A stretch of 19,783 bases of DNA from contig CANRDG010000018.1 in NCBI GenBank assembly GCA_947629275.1, forward strand, positions 1 to 19,783, in the 5' to 3' direction. A program made the translations under genes and the position numbers. How positions within the stretch are numbered: position 1 is the first letter of the stretch; each line of letters begins with the position of its first letter. The notes beneath the pieces are model-generated. The model saw only the letters and a program-made list of their open reading frames with translations. It had not been told where the DNA came from and made no database searches. This document shows, in pieces, positions 8,709 through 14,899 of the stretch. This DNA is from an uncultured Clostridia bacterium (GTDB lineage Bacteria; Bacillota; Clostridia; Oscillospirales; Ruminococcaceae).

Positions 8709-8740
8709 TCTAACCACCGTCCTTTCGTAAAAATAGATAT

Positions 8741-8765
8741 AAAAAAAGACCCACCGATGTGAGTC
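8741..8765 (-). terminator. leader terminator 3 (closest to the gene)
   Basis: On the minus strand a 7-bp stem (8759-8765 with 8748-8754, one G-U pair) closes a 4-base loop and is followed directly by seven T. It lies only about 30 bases before the start of the first surface-operon gene, so transcripts must pass it to express the operon. Confidence 0.8.
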
Positions 8766-8790
8766 TGAATTGATGAAAGTTAAAATTGTG

Positions 8791-8830
8791 AAAGAAAAAC
8801 AAAAGCTCTCACTTCTCAGTGGGAGCTTTT
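8791..8830 (-). terminator. leader terminator 2
   Basis: On the minus strand AAAAGCTC pairs with GAGCTTTT (8 bp). After one mismatch, CACT pairs with AGTG around a GAGA tetraloop, and GTTTTTC follows. The stem occupies 8801-8830. It is the second of three stacked terminator-like hairpins in the leader. Confidence 0.78.
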
Positions 8831-8875
8831 CTGCTTAAACTGAAACTGAAAGAAGGTTGTTTTCAGCAGCATTGC

Positions 8876-8914
8876 AAAAAGCAAGAACCCTGTAATTACT
8901 TACAAGGTTCTTGC
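8876..8914 (-). terminator. leader terminator 1
   Basis: On the minus strand 8906-8914 (GCAAGAACC) pairs with 8881-8889 (GGTTCTTGC). The helix continues through T-G wobble and TGTAA/TTACA pairs to a GTAA tetraloop, about 15 bp in all, and TTTTTG follows. A TAA codon at 8915-8917 touches its 5' base and would end a possible 16-codon leader ORF (8915-8965). Confidence 0.82.
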
Positions 8915-8933
8915 TTACTTACTATTTTGGATT

Positions 8934-8970
8934 GCAAAATGAAGCGAAAGAAACGCATATTTCATTTTGC
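8934..8970 (-). promoter_or_regulatory. hairpin at the predicted 5' end of the surface-operon mRNA
   Basis: GCAAAATGAA (minus strand, 8970-8961) pairs perfectly with TTCATTTTGC (8943-8934), with an inner GCG/CGC pair. The predicted transcription start from P_B is near 8970, so the RNA would begin with this 37-nt stem-loop. A possible leader ORF begins within the stem (ATG 8965) with no Shine-Dalgarno. Confidence 0.55.
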
Positions 8971-8976
8971 GAGTTT

Positions 8977-9005
8977 ATCATATCATAATGGGCAAAATCT
9001 TGCAA
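8977..9005 (-). promoter_or_regulatory. sigma-A-like promoter P_B of the surface operon
   Basis: On the minus strand a -35 box TTGCAA (9000-9005) and a -10 box TATGAT (8977-8982) are separated by exactly 17 bases. The predicted start is near 8970, giving a leader of about 260 bases before the first gene. The same arrangement recurs at P_A (9-37), with conserved DNA upstream of the -35 box. Confidence 0.72.
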
Positions 9006-9113
9006 TAGTCTCAGCAAAAAAAGTGTATCATATATGATACTCCCTCTTACAATCGCTTATAAATCAAAGATTTTGTTTAAAAAATTTTTTTGAAATTAAG
9101 GGCTTGACAAACC
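9000..9113 (-). repeat. upstream control element, copy B
   Basis: This is the second copy of the element at 32-136. It contains a perfect 16-bp palindrome GTATCATATATGATAC (9025-9040) placed 19 bases upstream of the -35 box, the same distance as in copy A. Blocks CTTATAAATCAA (9056-9067) and CTTGACAAACC (9103-9113) are also shared. The palindrome is centred near -62 relative to the predicted start, a position more usual for activators than for repressors. Confidence 0.72.
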
Positions 9114-9200
9114 TTCAAAACGCACTTTAAAAATGTAATTTTTTTTTAATAAAAGTGTGTTTTACGCCATTTTTACTATTAAAAGCCTTTGATTTATAAG
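9056..9200. repeat. 14-bp perfect inverted repeat flanking a 117-base AT-rich spacer
   Basis: CTTATAAATCAAAG at 9056-9069 is the exact reverse complement of CTTTGATTTATAAG at 9187-9200. The left arm contains the block conserved between control elements A and B. The right arm lies just past the stop of the 163-residue gene. A second inverted repeat (9117-9163) is nested inside. The pair may be two sites for one regulator or may form a large hairpin. Confidence 0.6.
9117..9163 (-). terminator. possible AT-rich terminator after the conjugation operon
   Basis: A 12-bp inverted repeat with one mismatch (9117-9128 and 9152-9163; AAAACRCACTTT type) encloses a 23-base A/T-rich loop. It is the only stem near the 3' end of the conjugation operon that could stop transcription before P_B. 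The following T-run is only four bases long, so this call is weak. Confidence 0.35.
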
Positions 9201-9210
9201 ATTTACTTCG

Positions 9211-9702
9211 TCAGACTGACTTTGTAACAGCCGTCACAACGGGTTCGTATCTTACAGCGGTACAATGAGTATCTGGAGTTTTTGAAGTGTCAAAACAATT
9301 CCAATTATCACGAATGAATTTAATAAATTCCGTTCTTGACAGTTCAATAAACTCACAAATAGGAGAGTGTTCTATTTCTTTAGGACAATCTTTAATGTAG
9401 TTTTTTGCTTCGCCTTTATAAATGTCAATATAGAACTTTACAGGCAAAGCAGATAAAACTGATATACTCTCGCCAACACGCCTTTGCACAGAAAACTTTA
9501 TCCCATACTGTTTATCTAAACGAACACAAAGTTTTTCCTGCGCCAAACATTCTTCTCCCTCTTTATAGAAGATTTCCTTACCGTTTTCGTTATAAAAGCT
9601 AAAGAGAAAATCTATGTCAACGCCAAGGACTTTTTTTCCGTTGTACCGACACTCTGATTTAGAATCAAAGTATCTGTTATATACTAATCGGTAATTACTC
9701 AT
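9211..9702 (-). CDS. hypothetical cytoplasmic protein (163 aa), last gene of the conjugation module
   Basis: I do not recognise this protein. It is soluble, mixed alpha/beta by appearance, with no signal peptide or membrane helix, and has scattered Cys residues with no clear metal-binding spacing. A perfect GGAG Shine-Dalgarno sits 7 bases before the ATG. It is 141 bases downstream of the VirD4 gene with no clear terminator between them, so it is probably co-transcribed. Its stop codon lies within one copy of the dispersed TCAGWCTGA motif. The intergenic stretch before it (9703-9843) holds no gene that I can see. Confidence 0.82.
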   Translation of the reverse strand: MSNYRLVYNRYFDSKSECRYNGKKVLGVDIDFLFSFYNENGKEIFYKEGEECLAQEKLCVRLDKQYGIKFSVQRRVGESISVLSALPVKFYIDIYKGEAKNYIKDCPKEIEHSPICEFIELSRTEFIKFIRDNWNCFDTSKTPDTHCTAVRYEPVVTAVTKSV

Positions 9703-9843
9703 TTTTTTACTCCTTTCTTTTAATATTCATATGTCCACAGTCTGACAAACATTTTCTGCGTGCTGAAAAACAAAGCACTCTTTAAAGAATGTTTACTTAC
9801 CGCAAAATACGACTTTGTTTTTATCAAACTGAGTTTAAAACAG

Positions 9844-11871
9844 TTAAAAGTCAAATCCTGATGTCGGTCTGACAGATGCGTTCACGGGTGTTGAATCTAT
9901 CATTACGGGTGTTTCGGTGTTTTTTCTCTTAGACTTGCCGGTTAAATTCGGTCTGGTATCAACAGGCATCTCGCCATCAAGTTTTGCACTTGCTTTTTTG
10001 GATTTCTTTGTTGCTGTTCGCTTTTCAGACTGAGTTTTAAGCCTCTTACCGTTTTCGTTGTTTTTCTGTTGTTCTGTTTCCACTTTTGTGGCAGTAGCTT
10101 TGAGCTGTAGTTGTATTCTTTCGGGGATATATGTGTAAACGGATTGCTGTTTTATCTTCTTTGCCATTGGGTGCTTGGTGTAGTCAAGTTTATTGAGCTT
10201 GAGAATTTGCTGACCGTTAGTGACTACGAGCAGTTGGTTTCTATCCATCGTTTCAATCTCGTTCATTGTATAGACATAGCGCTTACCTTTGCCTTCATTC
10301 TCCATATATTCGGGAATAACTTGAGCTATAGCTATTGTCTTCCGAGTAACACGGGTTGAAAGTATATCTATTGTCATTTCCCCACTCTTTTCAGAAAAAT
10401 ACTTTGAGGTTATTTCATCATTACTTCCGAGGCACAACTGTATATCGCAGTTACCTAATATATCTGCCCAAAGCGTTCCTTGATAACGGTTCTGAAGCTG
10501 TCCGATACTCTGAACGCATATAAGCATACGAATATCTCTGCTTCTACAAACAGATAAAGTTCGTGCAAAATCACTACCGTCAGTGGCGCTTCCGATACGC
10601 CCGATGTTGTTGAACTCGTCCAAAATCATATTAACAGGAACGGGTAATCTTAGTTCTGGTTGAGAATCAGCATACCTTAGAAGTCTTTTAAAAAGTAATG
10701 AGAAAAACAACGAAGAAAAAAATGACATAGTTGTATCTTGGTCGCTTGTGATTATGTAGTAGATACATTTTTCTTTGCCTAATGCAACAAGGTCAATGTC
10801 GTTAGTGTTGCTTATCTTTTTTACCTCTTCATCCTGCAATACGCTCAATCGTGTACCAAGGCCTGTAAATGCGCCTGTACGAACATTTTCCGATGCTTCA
10901 AAATAAAGATTAAGCGGCGCTTTTGCAGGGTGAGTAATATCCAAATGTAAAAACCTTTCGTGCAGACTTGCGGTATCCTTTGTAAGTATGTCGTAAACTG
11001 TTCCAAGGTTTTTCTTTTCTTCGGGTATTTCAGGGTCAAGTGATACCATTAGCATTAGTCCTTTAAGTAGTCCGCCTTCCTCACTATCCCAGAAGTGGTC
11101 TGTCTTACCCTCAGAGGTATTACTCATAATTACATTTGTTAGCATCTGTGCCATAATACTATCGCCGTTAAGTCCGGCCATACAGTTGAAAGAATCGCTA
11201 TTATCTGCGTGAATTGGCAAGTCCGTATTAAAAACCTTAACTTTATATTTGTTGGCTTTCGCTATTTCATAAGTGTCACGGAACATTTCTCCTTTAGGGT
11301 CAGTTACTACCGCCGACTCTCCTCTTTTTAATATTTGAAATAGGTAATTGCGAACTATTGCTCTCGATTTCATTGAACCTGAACATCCGCAAGTAAATAT
11401 GTTGCGATTAAGGAATGTGTCTGTCGGCATACTTACTGCCATACCGTTTTTTTCTCCGAGAATTATGCCGTTTGCCATACTGATAGGCTTAACCTCGAAA
11501 ACTTCTTTCATTGTTTCTTCATTCATTTCGTCAGCAGTACCGTACTCGCCCGTTTCACTTACTTTAAACCCTCTGTCGTCGTCACGACCTCTACGAAATT
11601 TATCGTGCAGTTTAAACCAAGCGTATATGATACCGCCTATAAATACAATTACAAGGAATGTCTTTATACCGCCCAAACTGAGCGCATATTTCAAACACTC
11701 TATCGGAGAAAAACTCACGGACTCCATTTCAGTTTTACCGTACATTCCACCATTGTTCATCCAATAGTTGTATTTGGATACATATTGACTTAACAGGCCG
11801 AGAATATATGTAGCGATAAGTCCAATTATGGTTATTGCTCCTATCTTCTCGATTTTACTTCGGTTATTCAT
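9844..11871 (-). CDS. virD4: VirD4/TraG-family type IV coupling protein
   Basis: This hexameric inner-membrane ATPase of conjugative transfer brings the relaxase-DNA complex to the type IV secretion channel. Two transmembrane helices (about 11-30 and 70-87) precede the ATPase. The P-loop is GCSGSMKS (162-169), in which Met167 replaces the usual Gly before Lys168. The conserved DPKGE (191-195) follows. Walker B is NMILDEF (414-420) and a VQS motif follows (453-455). The tail (about 590-675) is Lys/Thr-rich and probably disordered, suitable for binding DNA or relaxosome. The start ATG overlaps the end of the upstream 402-residue gene by 8 bases, so the two are translationally coupled. Assignment to the family is secure. 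The name virD4 is by homology. Confidence 0.95.
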   Translation of the reverse strand: MNNRSKIEKIGAITIIGLIATYILGLLSQYVSKYNYWMNNGGMYGKTEMESVSFSPIECLKYALSLGGIKTFLVIVFIGGIIYAWFKLHDKFRRGRDDDRGFKVSETGEYGTADEMNEETMKEVFEVKPISMANGIILGEKNGMAVSMPTDTFLNRNIFTCGCSGSMKSRAIVRNYLFQILKRGESAVVTDPKGEMFRDTYEIAKANKYKVKVFNTDLPIHADNSDSFNCMAGLNGDSIMAQMLTNVIMSNTSEGKTDHFWDSEEGGLLKGLMLMVSLDPEIPEEKKNLGTVYDILTKDTASLHERFLHLDITHPAKAPLNLYFEASENVRTGAFTGLGTRLSVLQDEEVKKISNTNDIDLVALGKEKCIYYIITSDQDTTMSFFSSLFFSLLFKRLLRYADSQPELRLPVPVNMILDEFNNIGRIGSATDGSDFARTLSVCRSRDIRMLICVQSIGQLQNRYQGTLWADILGNCDIQLCLGSNDEITSKYFSEKSGEMTIDILSTRVTRKTIAIAQVIPEYMENEGKGKRYVYTMNEIETMDRNQLLVVTNGQQILKLNKLDYTKHPMAKKIKQQSVYTYIPERIQLQLKATATKVETEQQKNNENGKRLKTQSEKRTATKKSKKASAKLDGEMPVDTRPNLTGKSKRKNTETPVMIDSTPVNASVRPTSGFDF

Positions 11872-13072
11872 ATTCTTCCTCGCTTTCGCTATTTTCTTTT
11901 AAATCGTGTAAAACATCATCAATATTGGTTGTAGGGTAATTTATATCTTCTCCTAAATATCTTTTGAGGTATTCTTTCTGTTCGGGAAAGCAGAGAACTG
12001 CGTAGTCAAAATGCTCTCCTCGTTGTTGGTGATACTCTATTGCATCTTTGAACATATTCAGTCTGGCAATATCACCGTCAAGAAAACTTACTATACATCT
12101 GCCGCCTCTGTATGCATCATATATGGCGCTGCCGTTGCCGTAGCTCAATTCTTCTTCATCATAAAATAGGTTCAAGGTTTCTTCTCTGCTGTTCGGAATA
12201 CTCAACAGTTGCAACTGCTTTGAGCCAAACTCATTCAGCGGAATATAATGAACACTTTTATACAAACTCGTCATTGAGTAGTGAGACGAATAACTATGTT
12301 TTCGTTTATATTTTTTGTATTGTATCTCTTTTGCCTCATCTTTTTCAGTCTGAAGAACTGTTGCCATTGCGGTATCAAAGTTGTCGCTCATTAAAATCAT
12401 TTTTCGTATCTCACCGTTTTGACAACTTGATTTTATATATTTGTGTATGTTTCCCTTGGCTTTGCTCTCGCCTTTCTTTCCCCACTTCATAACGCTGCTT
12501 CGTGCGTTATACACAGTGATGCATTCCGCAGGGCTTGCCATTACTCCTGTAAATCGTGTGAACCCTATTTGCTTCGCATCATCTTGTTCTTTAAGCTTAA
12601 ACTCTTTGGAAATGTAAAAGAAACTATCCGTTATCAAACCGGGGAGATATTCTTCTGTTTGCAGTTTTGGCATCTTCCACGGGCGATACTCTATATTTGC
12701 TCTTTGCATCATCGCTACTACTTCGGCTACTCGGTGATGTCGTTCTATTGAACTCTCATTTCCGCTCCAATGGTTTTTTCCCCAAGTGCCTTGCCAATAC
12801 TCTGCTCCGCCTATCCACTCCATTAAAGGTAGTGCTTTCATTTTCAGTCTGATAGTTTGACGGTTCTTGCGCAGGATACTCAGTGCTATACAAGTGACTT
12901 CTTCTCCTGTTTCACTGTTGCGGTAGGTTTGCTTCGCTGACATTTCTTTTATAAGTCGCTTATAACACCTTTCGTTTCCTAACAGTCCCAATGATGCTAT
13001 TGGGTACTCTCCCACTACACTCAGCAGACTTACTAATTTGTATGCTCTCACATCTTTGTTGAATATTATCAC
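11864..13072 (-). CDS. possible DNA-binding relaxosome accessory protein (402 aa)
   Basis: The N-terminal about 85 residues look like a winged helix (YKLVSLLSVVGEYPIASLGL, then a second helix and a beta-hairpin). This is the layout of the replication-relaxation type proteins found beside mobilisation genes, but the resemblance is tentative. The middle (about 90-290) has basic patches, including a KYKRKH segment. The C-terminal third is alpha/beta and ends in an acidic tail (SESEEEYE). There is no signal peptide or membrane helix. The start is GTG (13070-13072) with AAAGGAG 8 bases upstream. The end overlaps virD4 by 8 bases, so a role next to the coupling protein, for example presenting DNA or relaxase, is inferred. 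Confidence 0.85.
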   Translation of the reverse strand: MIIFNKDVRAYKLVSLLSVVGEYPIASLGLLGNERCYKRLIKEMSAKQTYRNSETGEEVTCIALSILRKNRQTIRLKMKALPLMEWIGGAEYWQGTWGKNHWSGNESSIERHHRVAEVVAMMQRANIEYRPWKMPKLQTEEYLPGLITDSFFYISKEFKLKEQDDAKQIGFTRFTGVMASPAECITVYNARSSVMKWGKKGESKAKGNIHKYIKSSCQNGEIRKMILMSDNFDTAMATVLQTEKDEAKEIQYKKYKRKHSYSSHYSMTSLYKSVHYIPLNEFGSKQLQLLSIPNSREETLNLFYDEEELSYGNGSAIYDAYRGGRCIVSFLDGDIARLNMFKDAIEYHQQRGEHFDYAVLCFPEQKEYLKRYLGEDINYPTTNIDDVLHDLKENSESEEEYE

Positions 13073-13176
13073 TCACTTTTCTCCTTTCTACTGTTTGCGT
13101 TTTTTGCTCTATTTATCTTCATTGTGATGAATGTGTAATCTCTCCTTGTCATTCTACAATCGTTGAAAACTATCAT
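13069..13176 (-). CDS. possible 35-residue basic micro-ORF
   Basis: An ATG at 13174-13176 has TTGGAG about 10 bases upstream and opens a 35-codon frame (MIVFNDCRMTRRDYTFITMK...). It ends in a TGA that overlaps the GTG start of the 402-residue gene as GTGA. The peptide is rich in Arg and Lys. The overlap suggests a coupling leader or a real micro-protein. The short length makes chance possible. Confidence 0.35.
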   Translation of the reverse strand: MIVFNDCRMTRRDYTFITMKINRAKNANSRKEKSE

Positions 13177-13223
13177 TGTTGTGTATCTCCAAGCGGACGA
13201 GGTTTGCTATTTACTTAAAGTTT

Positions 13224-13385
13224 TTATGTAACCGTAAAAGTGAGATTTTTGTTACGCACAATGCGGTATCTCTCGTCCGTGGCTCGTCGCATTTTTTGCG
13301 TCTCACCACGGATAAAACCCTTGAAAAACAAGAGAGTTCCACCATTTTTAGTAAATGTCTCAAAATTCAATATAAAATTAGCCAT
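13224..13385 (-). CDS. possible 53-residue small protein
   Basis: An ATG at 13383-13385 (MANFILNFETFTKNGG...) opens a 53-residue frame in the 350-base gap between the 228-residue gene and the 402-residue gene. A weak AGGTG lies just upstream, within an inverted repeat (13386-13413) that could hide it. The C-terminal half is basic. The open frame extends upstream to a TTG at 13412, which has no better ribosome binding site. The frame contains the hairpin at 13277-13311, so it may instead be a chance ORF over a structured DNA site. I do not recognise the protein. Confidence 0.35.
   Translation of the reverse strand: MANFILNFETFTKNGGTLLFFKGFIRGETQKMRRATDERYRIVRNKNLTFTVT
13277..13311. repeat. 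compound hairpin (CCGTGG/CCACGG with inner CGCA/TGCG)
   Basis: CCGTGG (13277-13282) is complementary to CCACGG (13306-13311). Inside, CGCA (13288-13291) pairs with TGCG (13297-13300) around TTTTT. It is the most GC-rich inverted repeat of this gap and lies between conjugation genes. A transfer-origin or regulatory role is possible but unproven. Confidence 0.45.
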
Positions 13386-13413
13386 TTTGACACCTACTTT
13401 TTTCAGTGTCAAA
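13386..13413 (-). promoter_or_regulatory. 8-bp perfect inverted repeat just before the small ORF
   Basis: On the minus strand TTTGACAC (13413-13406) is complementary to GTGTCAAA (13393-13386) with a 12-base A-rich loop. The 3' arm abuts the ATG of the 53-residue ORF. It could mask the ribosome binding site or act as a weak terminator, but no T-run follows. Confidence 0.45.
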
Positions 13414-13420
13414 TTTGTAT

Positions 13421-14107
13421 TTAAGCGGGTAAAATGACGTCTTTTTCGGTAAGGGTACTTTCATACTCCAACCATTCCGAAAAATCATCACGGGGAACGA
13501 GAAAAACCTCTGTGTTGCTATCTATGCCTGTTGCAGTACAATAGTAATGATTGAGATATTTCGGCTTATCATCAATGAGTGTCAAATTAGTTATAGTATC
13601 TGTTATCATTTTAACTTCTTTGTTGTCGTGGTCGTGATAATTTCTAACAGGAATATCCTTGCCATACACAAAACGATAGCAAATTACCATAGGTCTTTTG
13701 TCAGTAAAAACCTTGTTGCTAAAAAATTTTTCTAATGACAAATTCAATGGTTCATACAAAATATCGCTCGACCAACCGTTAATTTTGGGAGCAACAATAG
13801 GCAATTTTACGCATAACCATTTGTTCTTTACGTATCCGATTTTAATATCCCAATTGTTTGAAATAGCCTCTTGAGTAGCGTCAAATATATCCTTTCCGTC
13901 TATCCTTGCTACACCAAGTTTGAGTGGAATAGTCCTTACAACTTTGCAAAGTTTTTCCATTTCCATCATCAAATCTTCCGTCCATTTCTTTGCTAATTCC
14001 ACATTATCATAGCTTAATTTATGTTCAATATCGGGTATCATATTGTTTATATGGTTAATCTTATCTTTGCAATATTTGAAGTCGTTTGATACAGAAAAAT
14101 GGTTCAT
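13421..14107 (-). CDS. hypothetical conjugation-module protein (228 aa)
   Basis: This is a soluble protein with a helical N-terminal half (about 1-75, coiled-coil-like) and a beta-rich second half. It recalls hypothetical proteins seen in Firmicutes conjugative elements (possibly the DUF6100 type), but I am not certain. I chose ATG 14107 because GAGGAG lies just upstream and the codon sits one base after the stop of the preceding gene (TAAAATG). The frame continues upstream to a TTG at 14128, which would lie inside that gene. The tight spacing indicates one operon with the winged-helix-like protein and VirB4. No catalytic motif is visible. Confidence 0.82.
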   Translation of the reverse strand: MNHFSVSNDFKYCKDKINHINNMIPDIEHKLSYDNVELAKKWTEDLMMEMEKLCKVVRTIPLKLGVARIDGKDIFDATQEAISNNWDIKIGYVKNKWLCVKLPIVAPKINGWSSDILYEPLNLSLEKFFSNKVFTDKRPMVICYRFVYGKDIPVRNYHDHDNKEVKMITDTITNLTLIDDKPKYLNHYYCTATGIDSNTEVFLVPRDDFSEWLEYESTLTEKDVILPA

Positions 14108-14108
14108 T

Positions 14109-14882
14109 TTACTCCTCTTCTCCTTCAAAATCTGTTGTCAAAACTTCTGCATCTTCGGAGATTTCCTCGCCGTTTTCACTCTCGTTTTCATCAGAAATAT
14201 CGTTGAAAATATTCTCAGAAGGTTTGTCAATTACTTCTTCATTATCCTCGTAATTTTCTTCATTAGAAAAATTATACGGCTCAAAATTTTCCTCAACGGG
14301 CTCTTCATCATTACAATATTCTTCAACAACTTTCATTGGAGCATAAAGACGAACTTTGGCCTCACCGCTACAACCGTAAGAAACAGTAGCATAGATATAT
14401 TCAACATCGGGAATCATAAGCGTGGAAATATAACTCTCTTCAATGGTAGGAACTACAATGATATATCTCACGCCTTCTCGCCTTTTTAAGTGGTTAAGTT
14501 TGAACTCCTCACCCTTATTCAAAACGAAGATTTCATACTCTTGATTATCTTTCAAGAAGTAAATTTCAGAGGGAAAATCCGCAGGATAATGGTTATCTGG
14601 TTCAACTTTTTCTCTGTAATAAATAAGAACCCACAAGGCTTTTATAATTCTCTCACTCATACGCTGTCTGGGGTCAAGAGCAAGAAAGACACCGCCATCC
14701 AGTTCATATAACTCCCCTCTTTTCACAAGCCCTTTAATAAGATTTGTAGCATCACTAATCTTATTTTTATTAAGCAGTTTCATTATCTGCATACGTGGCA
14801 AAGCTCCGTACATAGAAAGCCACTGTTTAACAAGCCTTTCATCATAATCAATACTTCCGCTTATGCTATTAAAAATACTCAT
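14109..14882 (-). CDS. winged-helix-like protein with a long acidic tail (257 aa)
   Basis: Residues about 10-70 (RLVKQWLSMYGALPRMQIMK..., then a LYELDGGVFLA wing-like hairpin) look like a winged-helix DNA-binding fold. The middle is alpha/beta. The last 60 or so residues are almost entirely Glu, Asp, Asn and Ser, and disordered. Related proteins occur in Clostridia conjugative elements (DUF5697-like, tentative). ATG 14882 is chosen because AAGGAG lies 9 bases upstream. The ATG at 14903 overlaps the VirB4 stop but has no Shine-Dalgarno. The acidic tail could mimic DNA or contact basic partners such as the VirD4 tail. This is inference. Confidence 0.85.
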   Translation of the reverse strand: MSIFNSISGSIDYDERLVKQWLSMYGALPRMQIMKLLNKNKISDATNLIKGLVKRGELYELDGGVFLALDPRQRMSERIIKALWVLIYYREKVEPDNHYPADFPSEIYFLKDNQEYEIFVLNKGEEFKLNHLKRREGVRYIIVVPTIEESYISTLMIPDVEYIYATVSYGCSGEAKVRLYAPMKVVEEYCNDEEPVEENFEPYNFSNEENYEDNEEVIDKPSENIFNDISDENESENGEEISEDAEVLTTDFEGEEE

Positions 14883-14899
14883 AATATTTCTCTCCTTTT

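Noticed and set aside
127..9109. TTGACA on the plus strand at 127-132 and 9104-9109 as divergent promoters
   Set aside because: Candidate -10 boxes at 17 bases are poor (CAAAAT and TTAAAA), and no plus-strand gene follows. The conservation is better explained as part of the shared upstream control element.
13277..13311. Calling the compound hairpin an origin of transfer
   Set aside because: I cannot match it to a known nick-site sequence, and no relaxase gene is in the window. It is kept only as a structured repeat and a question.
14043..14711. Plus-strand frames of 148 and 73 codons rich in Phe, Ile and Asn
   Set aside because: They mirror the acidic-tail and winged-helix gene on the other strand. 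Their hydrophobicity is a by-product of the Glu/Asp/Asn codons opposite.
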